Both the position numbers and the translations under genes were made by a program. From positions 3,744,682 to 3,808,681 of the forward strand of contig JAQFVV010012398.1 of assembly GCA_028023455.1 (NCBI GenBank): 64,000 bases of DNA, read 5' to 3'. How positions within the stretch are numbered: position 1 is the stretch's first letter; every line of letters starts with the position of its first letter. Shown here in pieces: positions 21,363 through 33,560 of the stretch. The notes under the pieces were generated by a model, which did not search any database, was not told the DNA's origin, and saw only the letters and a list, made by a program, of their open reading frames with translations. The stretch comes from Epiperipatus broadwayi. Taxonomy: Eukaryota; Onychophora; Udeonychophora; Euonychophora; Peripatidae.

Positions 21363-24189
21363 ATAATTTAAAAATATAAACAAATGTATTTTAATTTATT
21401 TATTTCCAGAATGATTTTTATTTTTATATGTGATCCTCCTTTTATATACATATAAAACACAAATTATTTCTATAATTTTCAATATACCAATAAATAAATA
21501 AGTTAATAACTATGACTAGCTTATGACACAAGTAATATCTTGAGTAGTATTTATAGTAAATGTTATTCAAGATAGTTGTTATTTTTTTATTCATTAATAT
21601 AATTGAAAGTTATGGAGTTCATTTCAATGTTTTATATTGTTTTCGTTGATATAGTATATATTGCAAATTTTTATTTATTCATCATAAATACCCATAATAT
21701 TCTTGTTGTTTTTTTTAATTATGAATATTTACAAAATTATAAAAAATAAAGATACCATATGTTTTATAATAAAAAGATGATTAAAATATTAATAATTTTA
21801 ATAACCATAAATATTAATAAAAATTAATTACGCAATTACTGTATATTATTATAAATGAAAAAATTTAAGTGCACTCTATTAGCATTTTGTTTAACTAAAA
21901 TATTTAGAATAGTTAAATTATGATATAATTATTTGTGTATTTGATAACTAAATATAACAGCATCTCATCTTTTACTCTTTAAAACAAATTGACCATTGTA
22001 AGTAATATCTTCTAATTACGAATAAGACTCAAATCTATACTGGTTTGTTTTTTAATCATATTATATAGCATAAATTAGTGGGGAACAAAGTTCTCTTGAA
22101 ATTTAGAAAACATATGGTTATAATTTTTAATTTATAATCTGTCCATGATTTATTATAACAATAAATTTAATAACATTAAAGATGAAAATAAAATCATAAC
22201 TACACCGGATATTTAATCTTAGTTAAACAACAAACTGGTAGATGTTTACATGCTCTCAAATCATAATAATATTAATTTTTAAAATGGATCATAAATTAGT
22301 AATAGATATAAAAGTTTCAGCTATTTTAAAAATAAATTTCAAAATATTAATCACAATAAATTTGTTATAAATTTTATAATTGAAAAAATAAAAACAGGAA
22401 AAGGAATCACAATAAAAAATATATTTACGTTCTTTTTATTTTAAGCAAAATCAATATCAAATAATAAAACTTGAATTTTAAAATTTAAAGTAAAATTTAA
22501 AAAAGTTAATATAAAACTAAAAACAAAATTTTATTTATAACAATAGTGACATACAATTATTATAAAGAAGATGAATAATGAACATAATAAAATAAAAAAC
22601 ATTTTAGTAATAAACATACTCAAATTAAGCACAATGAAAATAATAATAAAAAACAATTTTTAAAATATAACGGAAGCAAACAATATAATCCAAAAAAAAA
22701 TGACAGGATTTATATATAATTTATTAAAACTATGTAAAATAAATAATCCACTAAATATAACATAAATTTTAAAAATAGATGTTTTGATCATTCACTATGA
22801 ACTTATAATAGTATTTAAAATATATATTTATAAAAACATAATACATATATCAAAAGTAACAAGTTCTTAATGATTTAAAATAATTATAAATTATATTTTA
22901 TACAATTTGCATTCAGTCAAGTCTTTATAAGTTGGTCAGTTAAGACTTAAATTTTTAATTTAAAAAATATTTTTTTAGAAAATAAATAAATATGACGTTA
23001 AAAAAATTTATAATTAATAATATTATAAATTTTATAAATATAACAAAATGTATTTTATTTAATAGAATATATATTACATCGATGCCTGTGTTCCACTAAA
23101 AGGGTGGCGCTATTATCTACATAACAACAGAATAGAAATTAATCAAATGAACATGTCATCAATAAGTTCCAAATACTTTATTAAAAAAATTAAAAAGTAA
23201 TATGTTAAAAATTATGAAATTATTATTTTTAACGATCAAACCAATACCTAATGATTACAAAGAAAATATATTTAACAAGTGTGATCAGCAGAAACATTCC
23301 ATAAAAAATTAAATTAGTGATGAGGGAAAATGAAAATCTATTATAATTTAATTTCTTACATATAGTTTGTAGTAATCATAATTATTAAATGTACTTCTTT
23401 AATAAACATTGTGTATTTGATTCTTTACAAAATGTATGAAACTTTGAATTTATAGCTTAAACAGTTTATAAATAAATATATTTTAACTTTAAATTCTGTA
23501 ATAAGTAATTATTACTATGAAAAGCAGAGAATTTGATAAATATAAAAAATGTTGACATTAACTATTAATAGAATGCAGAAAATACAACAGATATATAAAA
23601 TTTTGTTTATTGATGCAAGTTTTTAAATGAATTTTTTTTTGTCACTCTTATAATGTAGATTGGTTATACAAATGGATGCTATCTGATGGTAAACTGCTGG
23701 AAAATTGATTAAGTTTCCTCTCTATTCCACTATTTGACACATTATACCATATTACTATGAAATTTCATAAAAAATAAAAAGTCACTCAGATTTTTAGGAG
23801 AATTTAATGAAACATTTGAAACACATATATATTGAGACAGATAACCTCAATCTAATACATTGGTGAAGTAAATAAACAATTATAAACAAAACAAAAAAAT
23901 CTAATAAAATTATTCTATTAATTTCTTAATTCTTTTAGTGAGAGAAACATAATCAAGATGAAAAACATTATTACTCAATACACGATCTGAATGGTTGTGG
24001 AACTCATACAAGTAAAGATATGTATTAGTATAACAATGCAAACATACAAACACATCAATAATTTTATACATGTATTTATATTAGCAGTTTTATGTATTTA
24101 TTTATAGTAGTAATAGCAGTGGTGGTGGTTGTAATTATAATAATAACAATAACAACAACAATAAGAACAACAACAATAATAATGATGAT
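21363..24189. other. Long AT-rich spacer
   Basis: About 2.8 kb of low-complexity sequence. From about 22100 to 23700 the plus strand is notably A-rich. A short less AT-rich patch lies at 23080-23145 (ccactaaaagggtggcgct). No gene recognised. The 120-codon minus frame at 24076-24438 is read through simple and minisatellite repeats and is not called. Confidence 0.5.
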
Positions 24190-24735
24190 GACATAAAAAT
24201 AAATCTGGTTTGCATCTTTAGATATAGCAATCCAGAGCATGTAAAATTTGTGCAATTTTGTGTATATCAATAAAACAACTTCTACATATGTAAACCTACA
24301 ACTACAAATTGTCCATGTAACTATGGCAACCCAAGCTATATAATCCACAGTATATAAAAATTCCTGTAATCTTATGTAAATAAATAAATCAACTTGTACA
24401 TATATAAATCCACAACTACAGACTGCCTGGGTAACCACAGCAATCCATGCTATGTAAAACCCTTGTAATTAATCCACAATATGAAAAAATTATTGTAGTC
24501 TTGTGTGAATCATTAAATCAACTTTTACATATATAAACTTACATCTATGGATTGCCCATGTACCCACAGTAATCCTCCAAACTATGTAAAACCCTTGTAA
24601 CTAACCCACAGTACATAAAAATTCTTGCAATCCTATGTAAATCAATAAATAAACTTTTATATATGTAAATTTACAACTACAGATCGCCCATGTAAACACA
24701 GCAATCTAAACTATGTAAAACTCTTGTAATTCTCT
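24190..24735. repeat. Minisatellite, four units of about 114-132 bp
   Basis: The block caactaca-gattgcccatgt followed by cacagcaatcc, ctatgtaaaaccctt and tacatatataaa recurs with anchors at 24299, 24413, 24542 and 24674. Units are diverged in sequence and length. Confidence 0.85.
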
Positions 24736-24748
24736 AAGACAAATAAAA

Positions 24749-24946
24749 TTAATCATTAAAACATAATAACAACCCACTCCTGCCCAAATCGTTTGTATAG
24801 AGAAGAACGATGCCAAAAGAAAGATTAAAGAGGCTCATTGTATCGCAAATGACCTCAGCACCATTAACAGAAGAGAAGCTTGCTTTGCTCTCTCCAAACA
24901 ATGAACTAGTTAAATATTCAAATACAATTGTATAAATGAATACCAA
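24749..24946 (-). other. Less AT-rich block with a protein-like frame, unidentified
   Basis: The minus-strand frame (65 codons) contains LFGESKASFSSVNGAEVICD and SLFNLSFGIVLLYTND, and the plus strand also has an open stretch (TSAPLTEEKLALLSP). The composition differs from the surrounding spacer. No family is recognised and neither reading has other exons nearby, so which strand matters, if either, is unclear. Confidence 0.25.
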
Positions 24947-25200
24947 CTTATAAAGAAGTTATCATTTTTAAAGCTATGAGTATGGGATCCAAAGTTACAT
25001 CTCATAAGCGCTATGCTTATAAACTCTTAAATCTTAAATAACTACAGCTTCATTAATATATGTAAAAGAGTGTATAATTATAATAAAAATAATAATAAAT
25101 TGTAATTAATGAAGTAAGTTTAAAAATAAATAATGATTAATAATAATAATAGTCTTAAATATTGTTAAATTAATATGTATCAATAAATTTAAAGTATTAA

Positions 25201-25507
25201 ACCACAACATTATATGATCACCATTTCTTATGCTTTCTCATAACTGTTACTAAAATAGGTAAAACTTTCCTTACAGTAGCCAAGTAATCAATAGGTGCCA
25301 GAAGGTTTGTGCATAAAATACCTATCTAGTGCCTACTCATCTAATATCCCCAGACTAGTTTCTAACCTGTGGCTTTCATCAATGAAGAGATTTGGATCTG
25401 AAAGCATTGCGTCTAGATCTTAGGATCTAATGCAAGCCTTCTGGCATCCATTGATTACTCTGACTTGCACTGAGTGACACTACTGTATGGAGAGTTTTGG
25501 CTGTTTT
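25201..25507. mobile_element. Family A element, short head-to-head copy, 16-bp TSD
   Basis: Flanked by aaatttaaagtattaa at 25185-25200 and 25508-25523. The minus-strand part (25201 to about 25437) runs from the unit end (atatgatcaccatttcttat) through the hammerhead. It is joined directly to a plus-strand end piece (about 25433-25507: ccattgattactctgacttg then tatggagagttttgg). Both outer ends therefore come from the same end of the unit. Confidence 0.9.
25339..25396 (-). ncRNA. Hammerhead motif, family A, C3 mutated
   Basis: The minus strand reads UUGAUGA (C3 to U); GAAA and the ACUAGU stem III with GUC are kept. Probably inactive. Confidence 0.6.
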
Positions 25508-25523
25508 AAATTTAAAGTATTAA

Positions 25524-26299
25524 GCAAAATTATCTAGTAGTTCTTAAAAAAATCATGTGCAATATAGAATGCTGAAAAAAAAAAGAAATAAAAAACTTAG
25601 CAATCAATTTGTTTTGCTTTTCTTATAATAAAAGATTCAAAATATTTTATTTATTTAAATTCATAAATCTGATGCCATATAATAATATTAGGATTTGGAG
25701 ATAAGGATGAATTCCTTTTTTCCATTATCAGCTGGAACTGGAGGATAATCAGAACTCTTCATGAATCCTCTCATTCAGTGAACAATTAAAATTTTGGCTA
25801 TTAATTCTACTTGTTAATTGTTAATTTGGATACTCATTTACAGAAAACAGTTTGAAGATTGAAGATAAATTATTGAATAAAATAAAATGTGCATAATTAA
25901 AGAAATTAATAATAATGGTGAAATGTTTTGATTATTTTATTTATCATGAACAAAACATTTTTTTGTTCAAATGATTTACAAATAAATCAAGTAATTGCTT
26001 CAAAATAATAATAATAAAATAATAATACAAATATAAAATGTTATAAATGTATTATATTTCAATCAGATTAATTTATATTTTAATTATATTAAAGAATTAT
26101 TGAATATTAATTTTACTTTCAAATTAAATAAAATATATATAACATTGTAAGAGAAGCATACATATGTCCATTATCAATTCTTTTAAAAGTTTAGCATTGA
26201 TTTATACATAATATTATAATATAAAGATAATATAAATTAATAGACATTTATTTTAAAAAAATTAATATATTTAGAAGAATCATTTATCCATTTGATCTT
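25524..26299. other. AT-rich spacer
   Basis: One less AT-rich patch at 25680-25790. Otherwise low complexity; nothing recognised. Confidence 0.5.
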
Positions 26300-27030
26300 T
26301 AGCAAATTTTCCAATAGTAGTGCCACCCAGTGCAAGCCTTAGTAATCAGGTTTGTGCACATAATCCCTGTCAAGTGCCTATTCATTCAAATCCTTAGAAT
26401 AGTTTTTAACTTATGACTTTCATGAATAAAAAGCCTTGGATTTGAAACCACAGCATTTAGAATTTAATTTAATTTAATTCTTTTGTAGATATCTTTTATT
26501 TATTTAGTTAACTATAGTGATATAAACCCAAGATGAAAACATTAATGTTTTCAGTCAAAGCTCATTCACTTTTATAATCATAGAGATCTATATTACTCAT
26601 GTCATATGATGATAGTGGCTGTTTAAAAAACCAATGACATGAAACATTTAGGTAATGTTACTAGGTTCATACCTATTTGACTATATGAGTAAATGAGTTT
26701 GAATTGAAAACAATATTGTCTTTTCATTTTAGTCTCATAGCTTTATAGTTAACTAAATAAATAGAAGATACCTGCTTGAGAATTGCATTAGATCCTAAGA
26801 TCTATGTACAGTGTTTGCAAATCCAAGGTTCTCACTGATGAAAGTCACAAACTAGAAACTAGTGTGGGAATATTGGATGAATAGGCTTTAGATAAGGATT
26901 TTATACACACACCCTTGCATACATGGATTCCTAATGCTTGCACTGGGTGGCACTACTATATGTTGAGTTTCCTACCATTTTATAACTTATGAAAACATAG
27001 GATATGATAATCATATGATGTTTTAATGGT
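26300..27030. mobile_element. Family A element, diverged, head-to-head
   Basis: A decayed minus-strand piece (about 26310-26560, starting agtgccacccagtgcaagcc) meets a plus-strand unit (about 26570-27030) ending gataatcatatgatg. The plus part has a hammerhead at 26821-26878. No clear TSD. Confidence 0.7.
26821..26878 (+). ncRNA. Hammerhead motif, family A, covariant stem II, G at cleavage site
   Basis: CUGAUGA and GAAA are intact. Stem II is AGU/ACU with loop CACAA, where other copies have GGC/GCC: two independent paired changes. The cleavage-site base is G (CUAGUG), which hammerheads do not cleave. Confidence 0.7.
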
Positions 27031-27189
27031 TTTATATATTTGGTCTTTATAATTTATTTACATTTATTGTATAAGAATATTGCTATCAGAAAAAATGGTT
27101 TATGAAAAGTATTTTTAATTTGCAATGCAAATGCAAAATATTTAAGAAATGAATATCTTAAATTTTATAACAATATATTTGAAACAGGC

Positions 27190-27490
27190 AAAACTCTCCA
27201 AACAATAGTGCCCTCAGTGCCAGCCAGAGTAATCAATGGATGCCAGAAGGCTTGTGCATAAAATCCCCATCTAGTGCCTATTCATCCAATATCCCCAGAC
27301 TAGTTTCTGGCTTGTGGCCTTCATGAGTGAGGAGCCTTGGATCTGAGAGCACTGCACCTAGATCTTAGGATCTAATGCAATTCTCCAGCAGCTACCTTTT
27401 ATCTCTACTTAACTACAAAACTATGACAATAAAATTGAAAACACAATAATATTTTCAATCTAAGATCAATAGCTTATATATTCATATGGA
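27190..27490 (-). mobile_element. Family A repeat, minus orientation, well preserved
   Basis: Starts ggcaaaactctccaaacaat and runs through the unit in reverse to the caatctaagatcaatagctt segment. Close to the 39609 copy in sequence. The boundary on the right is uncertain. Confidence 0.75.
27284..27342 (-). ncRNA. Hammerhead motif, family A, G5 mutated
   Basis: All helices are intact (UCCUCA/UGGGGA, AUCCAA/UUGGAU, GGC/GCC, ACUAGU), but the core reads CUCAUGA (G5 to C), which should abolish activity. Confidence 0.75.
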
Positions 27491-28494
27491 TCTGTTATAG
27501 CTGCAAAATTATATACATGTAGCTAATTGACCCAAAATTGGAGTTGGTTTGGCCAATAAGGCTGGACTTCCAGATAGTGGGATCCACACTCAGAAAGAAG
27601 ATCTTTAGTTACTTAGAAATGCATAGTGATTGATTCCAATGCTTGAAGAGATTTCTTGAAATATGGTAACAACAATGATGTTATTGGTAAATGGTTAGCA
27701 AACAATAGGAAGGAAAACAGAATGATTTTGGGGGCTGGCTATTTATATCCCTCAAAACATAATCAGTAATTATTTTAATTAAACCCATATTTATATAAAC
27801 TTCCTTAGATTTTTAAAAAAAAAACCAGATTAATACAATTATAACATGTTTATTTTAATATCTAAAAAATATTTGTAATTAAAATTTTAAAATATTTGCA
27901 AAATATCAATGAAAATAATTTATCTTAATATTGTGATAAATTATTTTGTATAAAAATTTTGTTAATTAATCTAATTTTTTTAATTATAATGAATTCAACT
28001 TTTTAAAAAAAAATAGTTTTTTTTCTGTATTAAAAAACAATTATTTGATTTGGGGTCTATATCATAACTTTTAAACAAATTTATTTATTTTAATAAAATG
28101 GCTGTCTTTTAAAACTATATCAAAAAATACACTATCTTTTATTTTTGAACACACGTCTTTACTTATGCATGTGTGTACCGATAATATATAGAAACCAAAC
28201 TTTTATTATAAAGTCTAAATCTAATTTATAAAATCTGACTCTTAACTAATGATTGCCAATTACTTCTATTTTTAAATTATAAATTGAGATAAGCAATCTA
28301 TGTCATTATATATATATATGTGTGTGCGCACTTGTGAATAAAAAAAAATGAAAAAAAATTAAAACGTTTTTAAGAAATTTATTTTTGGTAAAGTATTATC
28401 TGAAATCGTTGGTCTAGAAAATTTAAAACCAATACAATAAAAATTCTACTTTTATTTATTTATTTTTTTTTCACATGTAAGTTTATATTTATAA
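27491..28494. other. Spacer with one less AT-rich patch
   Basis: 27530-27660 is less AT-rich (tggccaataaggctggactt) and unassigned. The rest is AT-rich, with a short TA/TG run near 28303-28328. Confidence 0.4.
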
Positions 28495-28725
28495 ATGATT
28501 AATGATAAACGTAGTTAGGTTTATCAAAAATGTACGAAGTCGAGATCGTGAGAGTATCAAGCTTGGCGGTTGTAAATAAAGATGTGACAATTCGCCATAG
28601 ATAAATACTCTTCCTGTAATAAAGATATATATATAAGAGCTGGTGACCTGGGCCAACTGATGAGTACTGGTTCATCACGAAATGCATCTCGGGGGTCATT
28701 TGTTTTTTATTGTACATACTTTTAT
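28495..28725 (+). mobile_element. Family C hammerhead repeat, single copy
   Basis: A less AT-rich island (tacgaagtcgagatcgtgag, then agcttggcggttgtaa) followed by a hammerhead at 28644-28698, inside otherwise AT-rich sequence. Related by its ribozyme to the copies at 44102 and 45611. The limits are approximate. Confidence 0.55.
28644..28698 (+). ncRNA. Type I hammerhead ribozyme, family C, core intact
   Basis: CUGAUGA is at 28657-28663 and GAAA at 28679-28682. Stem III is the palindrome AUGCAU, with cleavage predicted after C28688. Outer stem I UGACC/GGUCA pairs; inner stem GCCAA/UCGG has one mismatch. Stem II is the GUGCUG/CAGCAC type with two unpaired substitutions, so stability is reduced. 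Confidence 0.72.
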
Positions 28726-28804
28726 TTATATAAAAAAGAAAAAGAAAGTATGGAGATTATTAAAATAATAGATATATTTATATGTACTTATAAGTATACA
28801 GGTG

Positions 28805-29117
28805 ATAATATACATGTGTAAAAATCATCATCAACAACCATTATCAGTCCACTGCAGGATGAAGGTTCCTCCAAGTTCAATCCATCTCCGATCTTTAAAT
28901 TCTCTTCTCCACATCACCCCTACACACTTTCTTATTTCATCCATCCATCTCATATGTGGTCTCTTTCTGGGTTTTTTACAATCTCTTGGAATCCAGTTCA
29001 AGATTTCAATTGTCCATCTATTATCATCTCTTCTAGCAATATGTCCAAACCCAACTCCACTTCAATATTTTAATTTTTTCAAAGAAGTTAGTAACACCTG
29101 TTTGTTCTCTTACCCAT
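28805..29117 (-). pseudogene. RTE retrotransposon 3' end
   Basis: The minus strand, read from 29117 down, encodes EQTGVTNFFEKIKILKW, then after one frameshift GHIARRDDNRWTIEILNW, KRPHMRWMDEI and a terminal LQWTDNG before the stop, with a tgatgatgatt-like tail. This is the C-terminal region after the reverse transcriptase in RTE-clade elements. The body of the same copy resumes at 32038, after an inserted element of about 2.9 kb, because the peptide order continues directly (RRDRKCN, then EQTGV). Confidence 0.82.
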
Positions 29118-32036
29118 AATGTAACAGTCAGAATCATCTATCTCGCTAACACACTGCAGAATTCAAACCCCAAACACAAAACTGAACATTCTAGGGGGGA
29201 TTTCCTTCTAGATATACTAAGTTCAAATCTAAAGTCCAAATTTCACAGTGCCACCTACATGATAACACATCCGAGGCTACTACTAGCATAACCTTTTACT
29301 GGTGCCTGGTGGTCAGGGAGAAACAAAAAGACTCTATACTAAAATAAGTTTGGGGTTGCTAATTAACATCTATGGATGTACAAAAGAAATGGAGAAAATA
29401 GATATATAGATTGAGACAGTGATAGGAATCAACAAAATCAAAGATCAAAATTAGTTTAAATGATTTCAAAGATTTATTTATCTAGAAATATATATATAAT
29501 GCCACTGTCTACTTATATGAGACAGGGACATGTATTAAATAATTGTTGGCATGACATGCCAATAAATTACAAAAGGGTTTTAAAGCAAAATTATATATTC
29601 TATCTCTTAGCCTAATAGTATTACGATAATGTGCTTAAAGAGATGAGAACATGTGCGAGGGGTTTTGAGTAATTATAAAAGTTTAATAAAATATTTGAAA
29701 ATTAAGTGTTATAAAATATTTATTGATTTTGAGAATAGCACAGACAAAAGCTTCCTAAGCAATAAAGTGGGGATGTGATCAAGACATTTATTTGATAATA
29801 ATAATTAAAGCAGATGGGAGGTCAGTTTTGCTAATAATGAATTTATTAAAGGATGGAGGTTGTGACACATTTAAGTCACGGATGCTTTGTAAAAATAAAT
29901 ATATAAATAAAACAATAGTGAAATATTTGGAATGACTATGGAGGGCAGCTCGCCACTTAACCGTAGGAAAGTGTTGTCACGAACAGCCGAAACTTAGTGA
30001 CTGGGTGACGACTGTGTTTAATTCCCAGGTGTGACATTTGTGTACACCCTCTGCCTGGAAACTGCAGGAAGTGAAGAGAGAATGGACTTGGCCGTGTAAA
30101 ATCCTTGGAAAGCAAAACAAAGTGGTCTCAACAACCAATTCATTTACCAGCAATACTAGACTAATGTATATAAAACATACTAAATGGGTTATACTTGGAT
30201 TAAGAGAAATGCCCAATCAAATTCCCAGAAATTCATTTAAAAGGGTCCGCACATTCTCGACATCAATGATGAACTTTGTAATTAAAGTAGAACACAGTAT
30301 TTAAAAATAGAAAAATGCATGCTTGTGGGTTTGAAAAGTAAGCATAGGTTTATTTACGCAATCATGCATTTGGGGACACATTTAATCATTTACCTTGCAC
30401 ATACTCTCATATTAGGTTAAAATCAATAAAATGTAGATTTTAAACTATTTAATTATTATATATATTAAAGAAGATTAGAATCGCCCTCAAACAAGTGATT
30501 TGTGAGGTAATAAAATTGGGAATTATTTATAAATTTAAAATATGCCTTAATAGAGGTGTCTTACTTTCAATGAAGGAAATAATTCACTCGGTCAAAGACG
30601 ATTCTAACACATTATCATAATAAAATAAAAGAAAGCTTTATAAATAGAAAATATTAACCCAAGGATAGAGAGCAAAACTGTTGATTATATTAGAACATAT
30701 TAAAAGAATACATAATGAAGTTATGTGAAATCAAAGAAAAACAATTTAAAATAGCTATAGCATGTTAGTTAGGAATCACAAGAGCTCTTGGGTTAATTTA
30801 GGTTACCTCTGGAGAAGCATTTGCAGGTAGATTGATGGTCATCAGGTTTTATATAACTCAGCAGCAAAATCTGGAATTGTTCATATTTTTGGCAGCAGCA
30901 GCAGTTCCGGGGTTCCTTATGTGATAGCTTCCGATGGCCTAGAGCAGCAGCCGGCCATTCCTAAGGGGAAATAGCCTTCTTGCCGGTTCTACTCAGTCAT
31001 GTCATGGTTAGCAATAGGTGTGGTAAACATGGTAAATTAATTTGGAGATGAAAACACGGCTTCAAATATAAGTTCGCAGGCACATAGTTAAAATCTCAGG
31101 AAAATATATTTTGAAGAATATTTTACTAGAATATTTTCAATAGAAAATGACTAGAATCATTTCATTAGAAACACCAGAATAATTTTAGTTAGAAACATTT
31201 CATCAGCAAAAACTAGAATAATTTTGGTTAGAAACATTTCATCAGCAAATGACCAGAATGGAGAACAAAAGAAAAAACTTCCTTTTATAGTAGAATTGAA
31301 CAATAGAACTGCCCTGGAGCATTACAAAAATATATCAGACTTATCAGCTGTAATTAAACCTATCCAAATGTCTAAAGGAATTTAACAACATTTTAATTAA
31401 TTTCTACTGTTAATTTCCTTGTCGACATTCGAATTACAAACTAAATTTAATTAAAAATTTACTTTTACTAATTAAAGAAAACCTTAAGTGGACATCTGTT
31501 ATATTTTTAGATATACTTCTATAACATTAAATAATTAAACTATTGTCCCTCATTTATTTTCACAGAAATATTTGGAATGACTTTTATTAAATTAAAAGAA
31601 AATTATTTTACTTTTTAAATTGCAATATTTGAATCTATTTACTAACGAATATGAATTTTATTTTAAATTAAAAATATATTACGACTGTAATATATTTTTG
31701 TAAATAGATTCAAACAAAATAATTTTAAATAACAATTTATAATTTTGATATGTTTTTAAAATGCATATCATAATGTGTGCACAATTATGACCTATATAAC
31801 CTATTTTTAAATAAATCTAAATTATGTGAACATATACATAATCTATAATATTTTATTTATTTGGGCATGAGTTATACTTATATATAATACGAGCATTATA
31901 CTCGTGGTTTAAAATTAGGCGGGATTTTCGGTATATAAGTGTATTGCAGACACACTACGATAGATTGGGGTTCAAAATAAGGTATGAGGGTAGAAAATAG
32001 GTGAGAAAAGGTGAAACGAAGATCTGCAAAGCATAC
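29118..32036. mobile_element. Unclassified non-coding element inserted in an RTE copy
   Basis: It interrupts the RTE frame between 29117 and 32038, so its size is about 2.9 kb. It starts near tgtaacagtcag (29120), similar to the element at 4042. It contains a less AT-rich section (29930-30120) and a minisatellite (31105-31260). Overlapping open frames at 29977-30304 on both strands have no recognised domain. Target duplications could not be fixed. A TG start and TATA-like AT-rich ends would suit an LTR-type element, but no pair of LTRs is visible. Confidence 0.5.
31105..31260. repeat. Minisatellite, about four units near 40 bp
   Basis: The motif gttagaaacatttcatcagc followed by an aaa-tgac/ctagaataattt block repeats. 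Confidence 0.85.
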
Positions 32037-32037
32037 C

Positions 32038-33560
32038 TTACTGTTTCAATATATTGCATTTTCGATCTCTTCTTGTTACTCCCAACATGCATCTCTCCAT
32101 AATTCCTTGAGTGATCTGGAGTCTCTGTATTGCTCTTCTATTAAGTGTCCAAGTCTCAGATCCATAAGTAAAAATTGGTAAAACACATTTATTAAAAATC
32201 TTTCTTTTTAAACACATAAGCATATTTCCTTTTAGTATCAAGTTAATTTTACCAAAAGCACTCCAACTAAGTTTAATTCTATGATTAATTTTATCCATTA
32301 TGTTTCCATATGCATTAATAATCTGACCAAGGTATTAGTAACTGTTAACTTCTAACTTATCATAATCAATCTTTATTTTCATATTTTGAGAAAATCCATT
32401 AAACATTACTTTAGTCTTTTTAACATTTATCTTTAATCCTACTTTCATCTGATAACTCCTGCAACATTTCCTGCAGCTCTAAAACATTATTTGCAAAAAC
32501 AATTACATCATCTGCAAAATCTAAATGACTTAAATAATCTCCATTTACTTTTACTCCTTTAGCTTTCTATTTTAATCCACAAAATACTTCTTGCAGCACT
32601 GCTGTAAAAAGTTTTGAAGATATGGAGTTATCCTGTCTTACACCCTTCTCAATGTTGACATTCCCAGTATCATTATGCAATTTAATTGTTGCTGTTGCAT
32701 TTTTATATATATTCTTTAAAATATGATAATATCCTGGATCTACATTTTGATAATCCAATATTTTAATCACTGAAGAAATGTTTATAGAATCAAATGCCTT
32801 TTCATAGTCTATAAATCCAAAACATAATGGCGACTCATATTCATTTGTCTTTTCTATAACTTTTCTCAATACCTGGATATGATCTACTGTACTAAAGCAA
32901 GTTATAATTATCTTGGTAAAAATTTTGTATAAAACTAATAAAAGGCTGATAGGTCTGTAATTTCTAATATTTTCTTTATCACCTTTTTTAAATATTAATA
33001 TTAATACTGCATTCTTCCAATCATCTGGTACATCTTTATCATTTAGACATTTGGTATATAACTTTGCTAAAAAAAATTATATTTTTTCACCTTCTTCTTT
33101 TAATATATCAATTATAATTCCATCATTTCCTGGAGCCTTTCCTTTCTTTATACATTTAATTGCATGTCTCATTTCATATAAAATTCTCGGCAATTTTGAA
33201 GATGTAATAGATATAAGAGGTACTTGTTCTTTATTATTATATAATTCTTGATAAAAGTCTTTTACCCATTTCATGATGTCATCTTTCTTTTTAGTAATAA
33301 TTCCATCTTTTTTATTTATTGCAAATATAGATTTCCTACCAATACCAAAATATTGTTTTATTTTAGTATATAAGTGCATAGGTGTAATATATTTGATAAG
33401 ATTTACCTTTTTACATATTATACTTTTAATTTTTGATTTTATCTTTCAGTATTGGATTAACTTTATAAGAAAAATAATAATAATTTCATAAAAAGTTTCA
33501 CATTGTAATATTTTCTCTCCTCTACTTTCTTTTTTCTTCTCACTTTTTTTATTTTATTAC
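32038..33560 (-). pseudogene. RTE retrotransposon body (reverse transcriptase), inactive
   Basis: Read downward from 33560. KGKAPGNDGIIIDILKEEG lies upstream of the reverse transcriptase. The RT motif A region FIDYEKAFDS is at about 32786-32815, the motif B region GVRQDNSISSKLF near 32610-32650, and FADD (motif C; YADD in active elements) at 32507-32518. Then come LPIFTYGSETWTLN and MERCMLGVTRRDRKC, typical of RTE. The apurinic-type endonuclease is missing, so the copy is 5' truncated. Several frameshifts and stops are present. The 3' part of the same copy is at 28805-29117. Confidence 0.88.

Noticed and set aside
24076-24438. 120-codon minus-strand open frame
   Set aside because: Runs through minisatellite units and simple repeats (ata/aca-rich), giving repetitive hydrophobic peptide; not a gene.
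29977-30304. Overlapping open frames on both strands inside the inserted element
   Set aside because: Neither has a known domain; the overlap on opposite strands and location in a non-coding element argue for chance.
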